Of a stretch of 64,000 nucleotides of DNA, positions 50,896 to 58,200 are shown in pieces. The translations under genes were made by a program, and so were the position numbers. Positions within the stretch are counted from its first letter, which is position 1, and the number at the start of each line of letters is the position of its first letter. Origin of the DNA: UBA6168 sp964442355 (GTDB lineage: Bacteria; Bacteroidota; Bacteroidia; Chitinophagales; Saprospiraceae); NCBI GenBank assembly GCA_964442355.1, contig CAYTZS010000003.1, positions 22,288-86,287 of the forward strand, read 5' to 3'. Under the pieces are notes generated by a model. That model had not been told where the DNA came from. It searched no databases and saw only the letters and a program-made list of their open reading frames with translations.

Positions 50896-53580
50896 ATGAT
50901 AGCCAACTTTCATATCCACTATGGAACGATGCCGGGCGAACAGCTGGCCATTCGCACCAAACGCAACGGAGTTGAAGCAACCTTGATTTGCCAAAGCTAT
51001 GATGGCGCCAATTGGCACGGCACAATGCAAGTCGCTGAAAACGAGGCAGTTGAGTACAAATATTTCCTATTGACACCGAAGGGGCCAGTTGGCGAGCATG
51101 GTGACTATCGGCAGCTTTTTGTACCAAAAGGTGCCAGTCAAGCCTTTTACCAAGACTACTGGCGACCACGCTTTGAAGTGGAACGCAGCTTCTTTTCAGC
51201 AGCGTTCAAGGATGTGGTTTTTCGCAGAAATGTAGTCGAAAAAAAGGCGATAAAAGCTGGCAAAACCAACAAAGCCACCGCCAACAAAATCATATTTCAG
51301 CTCTACGCAGCGGGTATTCCCCAGCATTTACAGTTCTGCATCAGTGGCAACAACGACGCCCTCGGCAACTGGAAAAAGCCCGTTCTGATGTCTGACGAGC
51401 ACTACCCAACTTGGCAAGTTGAGGTGGATTTTGAGGGACAATGGGCTGACGTGGAGTACAAATTCGCCATTTACAACCCTGAAAATCAGCAAGTTGTGGA
51501 ATGGGAGAAAGGCAAAAACCGTCACTTGCAGTTTACATTCCCTTCTGCCAAGGGCAATACTGTCAGCCGCACCGACGAGAGTTACCGCTACACATCCGGC
51601 CTGTGGCGAGGGGCGGGCATGGCCATTCCGGTCTTCTCGTTGCGCAGCGAAAATGGCTGCGGCATCGGTGAGTACACCGACCTGAACCTGTTGGTGGATT
51701 GGGCGGTGAAAACGGACATGAAGCTCGTGCAGACCCTCCCCGTCAACGACACAATCGCCACAAAAACCTGGACGGACAGCTACCCCTACGCCGCTATTTC
51801 GGTCTATGCGCTGCACCCGCTTTATGTCAATGTCCAATCCATTGCGAAACTGAAAAACAAAGCAGACGAGACCCGGCTTAAAAAGGCAATTGCGCAGCTG
51901 AACAAATTGGAAACGGTTGATTTTGAGGCAGTTCTGAACACCAAATTCGCTTTTTTCGAACTGCTGTACCAACAGGAAAAGAACGCCTTTTTCAACGATA
52001 AGGTAGCGCAAGCGTTCATTGAAGCCAACGCCGATTGGCTCAAACCCTACGCCGCTTTCTGCCACCTGCGTGACCTGAACGGCACGACGAATTTCCACCA
52101 GTGGGAGAAATACTCGACCTACTCCGAACAGGTCATCGCCGACCTCTGCGACCCCAAATACAAGGCATTTGACGAGGTGGCACTGCACTATTTTATCCAG
52201 TACCACGCCCATCTTCAGTTGCTCGGCGCCACCAACTACGCCCGCAAAAACGGCGTCGTGCTCAAGGGCGACTTACCCATCGGCATCTACCGGGAGAGCT
52301 GCGATGCTTGGGTGGCACCGCACCTCTACAACATGGACGGCCAAGCAGGCGCACCACCCGACCCATACTCGGAGTCCGGCCAAAACTGGGGCTTCCCGAC
52401 CTACAATTGGGAGGTGATGGCAAAGGATGATTTTTTGTGGTGGCGACAGCGCATGACCAAGCTTGCCGAGTATTTCGATGCACTGCGCATTGACCATATC
52501 CTCGGCTTTTTCCGAATCTGGCAGATACCGACGAACCAAGTGGAGGGTACCTTGGGCTTGTTCAACCCTCGCCTACCCTACTCACGCCAAGAACTGGCGG
52601 GCATGGGGCTGAACGGCAACCTTGACCGCTACACGAAGCCATATATCAGGGGGCATTTCTTGGATGAAATGTTTGGGGAAGATGCCGATTTCGTGCGCAA
52701 GACCTTCCTAGATGAGGTAAGCTACGGCGTCTTCAAGCTGAATGAAATCGTGGACAACCAATTGAAAATCAAGGAGTTGTTCCTACATGACGAATTTTTA
52801 TCGGAGAAAAAAGAAGTAGAAAAAGGGCTGATGCGACTCGTGAGCAATGTGCTGCTCATCGAGGAGCCGACTACCAACGGCATTGGCTACAATCCACGCA
52901 TTACGGTGAACACGACCCGCTCTTACAAAGAATTGAGCGAGCAAGAAAAGGGCATTTTTGACCGACTTTACGACGATTATTTTTACAAACGCCACGACGA
53001 GTTTTGGCGACAGCAAGCACTATGGAAGTTGCCCGCCCTGCTGGAAGCAACCAATATGCTCATCTGCGGCGAAGACCTCGGCATGATACCCCACTCAGTG
53101 GCGGGCGTGATGCACGACCTGAATATTCTCTCCCTCGAAATACAGCGGATGCCCAAAGGTTCCGTGAAATTCGGGCAACCAGAAAAATACCCGTACACTT
53201 CGGTTTGCAGCCCTTCTTGCCACGATATGAGCACCATCAGGGGCTGGTGGGAGGACGACCAAAAGCGCTCGCAGCAGTACTTGAACGAGACGCTACATAT
53301 CAATGGACTTGCGCCGGATGAATGCACACCGGGTGTGGTGGAAGCCGTCAATCGGCAGCACCTCGCTTCGCCGAGCATGTGGGCTATCTTCCCCGTGCAA
53401 GACCTCGTGGGCATGAACGCCAAGCTGCGCCGCCCGGTGGCCAAGGACGAGCAAATCAACGACCCCAGCATTTCGCCGCACTACTGGCGCTTCCGGTTTC
53501 ACCTGCCGTTAGAGCAATTGATAAAGGAGGATGGATTAAATGGAAAAATCAAATTGATGGTGAAGGAAGCAGGAAGATAG
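50896..53580 (+). CDS. malQ: 4-alpha-glucanotransferase with N-terminal CBM20-type domains
   Basis: The ATG at 50896 gives 894 aa. Two starch-binding CBM20-like domains occupy ~1-240 (FHIHYGTMPGEQLAI and IIFQLYAAGIPQHLQFCISGNNDALGNWKKPVLM). The GH77 domain follows, with GMAIPVFSLRSENGCGIGEYTDL, the nucleophile region YFDALRIDHILGFFRIWQIP, the acid segment MLICGEDLGMIP and a late SCHDMSTIRGWWEDD. This is the long, plant DPE2-like form that disproportionates maltose with polysaccharide acceptors in the cytoplasm. It diverges from the hybrid two-component gene, which may regulate it. The protein is complete with both end motifs. Confidence 0.92.
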   Translation: MIANFHIHYGTMPGEQLAIRTKRNGVEATLICQSYDGANWHGTMQVAENEAVEYKYFLLTPKGPVGEHGDYRQLFVPKGASQAFYQDYWRPRFEVERSFFSAAFKDVVFRRNVVEKKAIKAGKTNKATANKIIFQLYAAGIPQHLQFCISGNNDALGNWKKPVLMSDEHYPTWQVEVDFEGQWADVEYKFAIYNPENQQVVEWEKGKNRHLQFTFPSAKGNTVSRTDESYRYTSGLWRGAGMAIPVFSLRSENGCGIGEYTDLNLLVDWAVKTDMKLVQTLPVNDTIATKTWTDSYPYAAISVYALHPLYVNVQSIAKLKNKADETRLKKAIAQLNKLETVDFEAVLNTKFAFFELLYQQEKNAFFNDKVAQAFIEANADWLKPYAAFCHLRDLNGTTNFHQWEKYSTYSEQVIADLCDPKYKAFDEVALHYFIQYHAHLQLLGATNYARKNGVVLKGDLPIGIYRESCDAWVAPHLYNMDGQAGAPPDPYSESGQNWGFPTYNWEVMAKDDFLWWRQRMTKLAEYFDALRIDHILGFFRIWQIPTNQVEGTLGLFNPRLPYSRQELAGMGLNGNLDRYTKPYIRGHFLDEMFGEDADFVRKTFLDEVSYGVFKLNEIVDNQLKIKELFLHDEFLSEKKEVEKGLMRLVSNVLLIEEPTTNGIGYNPRITVNTTRSYKELSEQEKGIFDRLYDDYFYKRHDEFWRQQALWKLPALLEATNMLICGEDLGMIPHSVAGVMHDLNILSLEIQRMPKGSVKFGQPEKYPYTSVCSPSCHDMSTIRGWWEDDQKRSQQYLNETLHINGLAPDECTPGVVEAVNRQHLASPSMWAIFPVQDLVGMNAKLRRPVAKDEQINDPSISPHYWRFRFHLPLEQLIKEDGLNGKIKLMVKEAGR

Positions 53581-53581
53581 G

Positions 53582-54400
53582 CTACGGCTTCATCTTTTGA
53601 CTCAAATCCAGCAGTTCCACCTTCCGAAACTCGACTGGGTGGCTCTCCGCTTGCAGGGCGATGTAGCCCGATTTGAGCGGCTTTCCCCGGCGCTCGGCAA
53701 ACCAATTATTTTCCATTTTGAGGTACTTGACCATGCCTTCGTCGTCATCTTCAACAACGGGCTTGTTGTACTCAAATACCACCTTGCCATCAATGCTGTG
53801 CTGGATGAGCGAGTCGCCGAGCACGAGCATTTCCACCGTTACCCACTGGTCGCCGTCGTAGGTTTTGGAGGTGGAACTGATGCAGTGCTCGGTGTTCAAC
53901 GTGCCGTTTGTCTCGACCTGCGTACCGGGTGTACAGAGGTTGGCCGTGGTGCGCTCCTTGCCATCGCTGAGGCCGCCAAGCATCTGCATTTCTAGGGAGA
54001 CCGGAAAGGTTTGGTTCTTCGTAACTGAAGTGGCGGGTTGCGAGTGCAGCATCACGCCACTGTTGCGCACATTCCATTCGGCACCACCGGGCGTTTGGTT
54101 GCCCGTGAAGCGGTACTCGACTCGCAGGCGGTAATGCGAGTATGGCTTCTGGTAGTAAATATGCCCAAATTTATCATCAAAGTTCTGGTAGCGGTCGTAA
54201 GCACATTTCAGTACGCCGTTTTCCACTCGAAATGTGTTCAGGTAGTTGTCATTCAAGTCGTGGCCAGTTATTTTGATGTTCCAACCGGTGAGGTCTTTTC
54301 CGTTGAAAAGTTGAATCCAATGCTCACTGTTTTTTTTATGACAAGAAGCAAAAAGTGCTGCACATAAGCCAGCCAAAATCATAGTTTTAAAGTTGTTCAT
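53582..54400 (-). CDS. DUF1080 (3-keto-disaccharide hydrolase-type) lipoprotein
   Basis: The ATG at 54400 gives 272 aa and a lipobox (MILAGLCAALFASCHKK). The domain shows the DUF1080 plan: WIQLFNGKDLTGWNIKI, FRVENGVLKCAY, FGHIYYQKPYSHYRLRVEYRF, NSGVMLHSQ and the end SGYIALQAESHPVEFRKVELLDL. This concanavalin-like fold is found in 3-keto-glucoside hydrolases and in sugar-binding proteins. It is the last gene of the minus-strand operon headed by a GH3 enzyme and converges on malQ with two bases between the stop codons. Surface hydrolysis or binding of an oxidised sugar fits the operon. Confidence 0.87.
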   Translation of the reverse strand: MNNFKTMILAGLCAALFASCHKKNSEHWIQLFNGKDLTGWNIKITGHDLNDNYLNTFRVENGVLKCAYDRYQNFDDKFGHIYYQKPYSHYRLRVEYRFTGNQTPGGAEWNVRNSGVMLHSQPATSVTKNQTFPVSLEMQMLGGLSDGKERTTANLCTPGTQVETNGTLNTEHCISSTSKTYDGDQWVTVEMLVLGDSLIQHSIDGKVVFEYNKPVVEDDDEGMVKYLKMENNWFAERRGKPLKSGYIALQAESHPVEFRKVELLDLSQKMKP

Positions 54401-54431
54401 CGTTGCTGTTTTTTTGATAATTATTTGATAA

Positions 54432-55505
54432 TCAGGCCCAAGCATTCCTCAAAAACCGAAGCCAATTCCCGTGCATGAACTTTTCGATATCCGCCTGTGA
54501 ATATCCCCTTTTTTCCAAAACACCCTTGAATTTCTGCAAATCAGCAATTGTTTCGATGTCATGAGGGCATTGCTCCCGCCCGAATGCCCCGTCCAAATCG
54601 GAACCGATGCCCACGTGGTCGGCGTTTCCGGCGATTTGGCAAATATGGTCAATATGGTCAGCCACCCGCTCCAAGTTCAGCCCCATGCCCACGGGCGTTG
54701 ACTTGCCTTTTTCCCAGCCGTTGATAATCATCCACGCATCCATCACCGCCCCGATAACCGCCCCACGGCCAATCAGCTCCCGCAACATCTCGTCCGAAAA
54801 CTGGCGGTTGTGGTCCACCAAGGCCCGACAGTTGTTGTGGCTCGCCCAAACTGGCCCATCGTAATGTTCCATCGCTTGCCAGAATGCATCGTCGCAAAGG
54901 TGCGTGGCATCGAGGATGATGTTGAACTCACCCATTTTCTTCAGCAAATCAAGGCCGAGTTGTCCCATCTTGCCTGTGGCGTTGGTTCCGTTGGCGTAGC
55001 GTCCAGGGCCGTAGTGACCGGGGCCAATTGCACGGAGGCCATACTGCCAAGCCCGCTCCACATAGTCGGGCGTGACCAGCGAATCCGCTCCTTCGAGGCT
55101 CAGGATGTAGCCAATGGGCTTTGCTTCTGGGGCAATGGCGGGGTTGTTCCAGCGGCTCAGGTGAGCATCCAGCGAATACAAATCGGTGATTTGCGTCAAT
55201 TTGCCTGCATCTTCCATCGCCTCGTACCAAGCGAGCTGCCCTTGGGTGTGCGCCCAAGCCTGCTCCGGCGAATGCCAGCCGGGCAGTGGGTTGTCGGGGG
55301 CCACGTAGCGAGCAATTTGCGTAGCCACCACAAGGCCGATATTGCCCCGACGCAGTTCCTCAAAGCTGACGGTTGCATGGCCCCGGTCTGGCTTGTCGGT
55401 CATGCCCGCTTCCCGCTGGTTAATGGCTGCAACGGGCTGCCGTAGGTCACGGTTCCATTCCATGGCGTTCATGGCGAGGTCGAGGTGGGCATCTACAATA
55501 AACAT
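54432..55505 (-). CDS. Membrane dipeptidase-type M19 peptidase
   Basis: The 357-aa protein has no signal peptide. The M19 zinc site is complete: DAHLD at the N-terminus, the bridging glutamate in ILSLEGADS, histidines in ILDATHLCDD and WASHNN, and the aspartate in GIGSDLDGAFG. The family cleaves dipeptides, often with a D-residue at the C-terminus. The gene is 22 bp downstream of a D-threonine aldolase-like gene and then RidA. Together they suggest release and breakdown of D-amino acids in the cytoplasm, for example from peptidoglycan turnover. That pathway is inferred from context. Confidence 0.88.
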   Translation of the reverse strand: MFIVDAHLDLAMNAMEWNRDLRQPVAAINQREAGMTDKPDRGHATVSFEELRRGNIGLVVATQIARYVAPDNPLPGWHSPEQAWAHTQGQLAWYEAMEDAGKLTQITDLYSLDAHLSRWNNPAIAPEAKPIGYILSLEGADSLVTPDYVERAWQYGLRAIGPGHYGPGRYANGTNATGKMGQLGLDLLKKMGEFNIILDATHLCDDAFWQAMEHYDGPVWASHNNCRALVDHNRQFSDEMLRELIGRGAVIGAVMDAWMIINGWEKGKSTPVGMGLNLERVADHIDHICQIAGNADHVGIGSDLDGAFGREQCPHDIETIADLQKFKGVLEKRGYSQADIEKFMHGNWLRFLRNAWA

Positions 55506-55527
55506 GTTATGAGTTATAAGTTTTGAG

Positions 55528-56628
55528 TTATTGAGTTATGCGGCGGTCACGGGAAGTTGTTTTCCATTCCCCATTTGCAATGCCATTTTCGACAATGATT
55601 GCCCGCTCATACAATGCCACAGTTGGGCAAATATGATAGGGTATGCCAATTAAAACATCGCCCACTCTAAAGCCATGATTTGCACCAGCTTCCATGACCA
55701 AATGCTCTTCGCTTTGGCCGATTGGGATTAAATCTGGGGCATCTGGAAAATATATGCGCTTGCCAATTTCATTCTCAGCAGCAACGGATTTATGCCCCAA
55801 ATCGAGGCAAATCTTAGTGGCATCCGGCAGCGAAATCACCCTCGTGACTAGCCAAGCAGCGGGCTTAAACGGCTGCTCTTGGCAAAGGTCAGTATAGCCT
55901 TTGTCCCAGTAAACAAAGGTACCGGGACTGCATTCCACGCCACTTCTTTTGGCGTGAATGGAGAATGTGGGTGAGCCTCCTGCCACTATTATCGGTGCAT
56001 TGAATCCGGCTGCCATTATTTGCTGTGCAACTTGCTCAACTGCCTTAAAAGCCTCATCGCACAATGCAGTTTTTACACTTAAATCAGCATCCCGAATATG
56101 GCCATCATACGCCTGCAAACCAATGGGGTTAATGCCATTTAATTTTGAGCAAGCAATGTATAAATCGACTGCTTGTACTGGCGCAATGCCCGTCCGGTTT
56201 TGTCCAATATTTAAATCAATATACACCGGAACAACCAATCCATTTTCCGCAAAAACTGCTGCCAGATTTTGTGCAGCGGACAGGTTATCGGTCAAGCAAG
56301 AAAACTGGGTGTTGGGGTACGCCTTGATGACCGCAACGAAGCGCTGCACCTTCGGCCCGACGGGCTGGTAGGCCAACAGCACATCCGGAGCACCGCATTG
56401 CCCCAGCATCTCCGCCTCGGCGATGGTGGCGCATTTGAACTTGGTGATGCCCGCCGCAAGCATCAGCCTAGTGACATCTGCCGACTTGTGGGTCTTCACG
56501 TGCGGGCGCAAACGGCTGACATCGCCAACCATACGCACGGCATGGGCGATGTTCTGCTCGACTTGCTCCTTGAAAATAACAAGGGCTGGCGAGTCAATTT
56601 CGGCGATATTTTCAATAAGGAAACTCAT
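55528..56628 (-). CDS. D-threonine aldolase/alanine racemase-fold PLP enzyme
   Basis: The 366-aa protein starts IAEIDSPALVIFKEQVEQNI, the entry strand of alanine racemase-type barrels. The PLP lysine is in RPHVKTHKS (Lys45). Other signatures are YIDLNIGQNRTGI, QAYDGHIRD, GGSPTFSIHA and the C-terminal metal-type segment VMEAGANHGFRVGD, as in metal-dependent D-threonine aldolases and D-serine dehydratases. The start overlaps the RidA stop by four bases. The C-terminal five residues (RRITQ) come from a short repeat of GAGTTAT units that continues into the next spacer. It likely cleaves or deaminates D-hydroxyamino acids. Confidence 0.85.
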   Translation of the reverse strand: MSFLIENIAEIDSPALVIFKEQVEQNIAHAVRMVGDVSRLRPHVKTHKSADVTRLMLAAGITKFKCATIAEAEMLGQCGAPDVLLAYQPVGPKVQRFVAVIKAYPNTQFSCLTDNLSAAQNLAAVFAENGLVVPVYIDLNIGQNRTGIAPVQAVDLYIACSKLNGINPIGLQAYDGHIRDADLSVKTALCDEAFKAVEQVAQQIMAAGFNAPIIVAGGSPTFSIHAKRSGVECSPGTFVYWDKGYTDLCQEQPFKPAAWLVTRVISLPDATKICLDLGHKSVAAENEIGKRIYFPDAPDLIPIGQSEEHLVMEAGANHGFRVGDVLIGIPYHICPTVALYERAIIVENGIANGEWKTTSRDRRITQ

Positions 56629-57086
56629 GCGATTTCAACAATTCCTTCAATCTCCACGGCCACGTTCCCTGGAAGCGAACCCATGCCCACGGCACTACGC
56701 ACCCCTACCCCATTCACTGGCCCCCAAAGCTCGGCGAACAGCTCGCTGCAACCGTTGATGATGACGGGATGGTTGGTATAGTTGGGTGTAGCGTTAACCA
56801 TGCCAAGGAGTTTTACCACTTGTTTTACCCTATCCAAATCTCCGAGGTGTTCTTTCAGCGCCGCCAAGATGGCAAGGCCACATTGCCGGGCAGCATGTTT
56901 GCCCTGCTCGTCTGTAAGGTTGTCACCGAGCTTGCCGGTGATGAAGCTACCGTCCGTTTCCACGGAGACGTGGCCGCTGAAATAGACGAGGTTGCCAACG
57001 GTGAGGCAGCGCTGGTAAATGCCTTTGGAGGTGGGCAACTGGGGCAGTTCTAGGCCCATTGCTGCCAGTTTTTCTTCGATAATCAT
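56625..57086 (-). CDS. RidA family enamine/imine deaminase
   Basis: The 153-aa protein belongs to the RidA (YjgF/UK114) family. It shows ISKGIYQRCLTVGNLVYFSGHVSVETDG-type entry strands (here LPTSKGIYQRCLTV), LAILAALKEHLGDLDRVKQVVKLLGMV, and the closing GVGVRSAVGMGSLPGNVAVEIEGIVEIA, with the arginine that holds the substrate carboxylate. RidA hydrolyses reactive enamines made by PLP-dependent dehydratases. Its four-base overlap with the D-threonine aldolase-like gene makes that the likely source of the enamine. It starts four bases from hairpin C. Confidence 0.9.
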   Translation of the reverse strand: MIIEEKLAAMGLELPQLPTSKGIYQRCLTVGNLVYFSGHVSVETDGSFITGKLGDNLTDEQGKHAARQCGLAILAALKEHLGDLDRVKQVVKLLGMVNATPNYTNHPVIINGCSELFAELWGPVNGVGVRSAVGMGSLPGNVAVEIEGIVEIA

Positions 57087-57090
57087 GTTG

Positions 57091-57172
57091 AGGTTTAGAA
57101 AGTTTAGATGGTTTAGGAGGTTTAGTGTGCGGCAAATCTAAACCTCCTAAACCATCTAAACCCCCTAAACCT
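57091..57172 (-). repeat. Iterated-oligomer hairpin C
   Basis: The 35-base arms 57091-57125 and 57138-57172 pair at 32 positions around a 12-base loop. Units are GTTTAG plus 3-4 purines. In the minus direction the hairpin starts inside the stop codon of the epimerase gene and ends four bases before the RidA start. Confidence 0.85.
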
Positions 57173-58100
57173 ATTTCAAAATATTCTTCTTCAAATACCC
57201 CATGCTCCGGCTCAAGCTGTCGAAGGCATCGGCAGGATTGTCGTGCTCAATCATCGGGTATTTCAGGCCCGCTTTTTTGGCATGTTTGAAGATGCGCTTG
57301 AAGTCAATGATGCCATCGCCGACGGGCTTCAGCGCCAGCAAATCCTTGTCAATGTCCTTGACGTGAAAGAGTGGGAAGCGGCCGGGGTGCGCCTTGAACA
57401 ATGCCACTGGGTCAACGCCCGCCTTCGTCACCCAAGCTAAGTCCAGCTCAAAGTTCATCAGGCTGGCAGGGATTTGCTTCGCAAACACATCGAACGGGCG
57501 GCTGTCGCCCACCGTCTTGAACTCCCAGTCGTGGTTGTGATAGACCAGTTTGAGACCCGCCTTGTTGCAGGCTTCGCCCGTCTTGGTGAGGATTTGCACG
57601 GCGTCCGCCACTTCCTCTGGTGTATTGGTGGGGATGTTGGCACAGACAAGGTACTCCACCCCGCCCCCGGCCAAGCCGTCCACGAGTTCCTGCATGTTGT
57701 CCTTCAGGTTCTTCATCGGCGGAATCTTGATGGGGTTGCCGTTCTCGTCAGTTGGCATTTTGGTGCCGGGAGGCAGCTTGAACGGTGCGCCGATGACGTG
57801 GTGCGAGCGCCAGGTCAGGCCGAGTTCTTTCAGCATGGCCGAAAACTCCGGCGCCGTTTTACCATAAAAACCACCTTGCCGACTGAATGCCGACTCGATG
57901 TTCTTGTAGCCGAGGTCGGCCAGCTTTTTCAGGCTGCCTTTCGTGTCTTGGTCAATCACCGACATCAGCGTGTAAAGCTGAACGCCGGGGACGTAGCTGT
58001 GTTTTTTGCCCAAGAAATCAAGTTCGGGCATTGCGCCGAAGGCGACACTGGCCAGCGCAAAAGCACCGGATTGCTTGATGAATGTTCGTCTGTTTTGCAT
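57171..58100 (-). CDS. Exported TIM-barrel sugar phosphate isomerase/epimerase family protein
   Basis: The 309-aa protein begins with a Tat-like leader (QNRRTFIKQSGAFALASVAFG). The xylose isomerase-like barrel shows PGVQLYTLMSVIDQD, LADLGYKNIESAF, LKLVYHNHDWEF, FELDLAWVTKAGVDP, PLFHVKDID and YPMIEHDNP, with metal-binding glutamate, aspartate and histidines. Related periplasmic proteins are 3-keto-sugar lyases or epimerases, commonly coupled to DUF1080 and Gfo/Idh/MocA proteins. Its location after GH3 and upstream of DUF1080 fits such a route. Both borders are iterated hairpins. The precise reaction is not known. Confidence 0.82.
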   Translation of the reverse strand: MQNRRTFIKQSGAFALASVAFGAMPELDFLGKKHSYVPGVQLYTLMSVIDQDTKGSLKKLADLGYKNIESAFSRQGGFYGKTAPEFSAMLKELGLTWRSHHVIGAPFKLPPGTKMPTDENGNPIKIPPMKNLKDNMQELVDGLAGGGVEYLVCANIPTNTPEEVADAVQILTKTGEACNKAGLKLVYHNHDWEFKTVGDSRPFDVFAKQIPASLMNFELDLAWVTKAGVDPVALFKAHPGRFPLFHVKDIDKDLLALKPVGDGIIDFKRIFKHAKKAGLKYPMIEHDNPADAFDSLSRSMGYLKKNILK

Positions 58101-58110
58101 AATGAAAAGA

Positions 58111-58200
58111 GGTTTAGGAGGTTTAGAAGGGTTTAGAGAGTTTAGGGGGTTTAGGAGCGTGTGTTTCTAAACCTTCTAAACCCTCTAAACCCCCTAAACC
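58111..58200 (-). repeat. Iterated-oligomer hairpin D
   Basis: Left arm 58111-58154 (units GTTTAG plus spacers) and right arm 58167-58200 pair imperfectly around a 12-base loop. In the minus direction the hairpin begins immediately after the GH3 stop codon at 58201-58203 and ends ten bases before the epimerase start. Confidence 0.8.
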
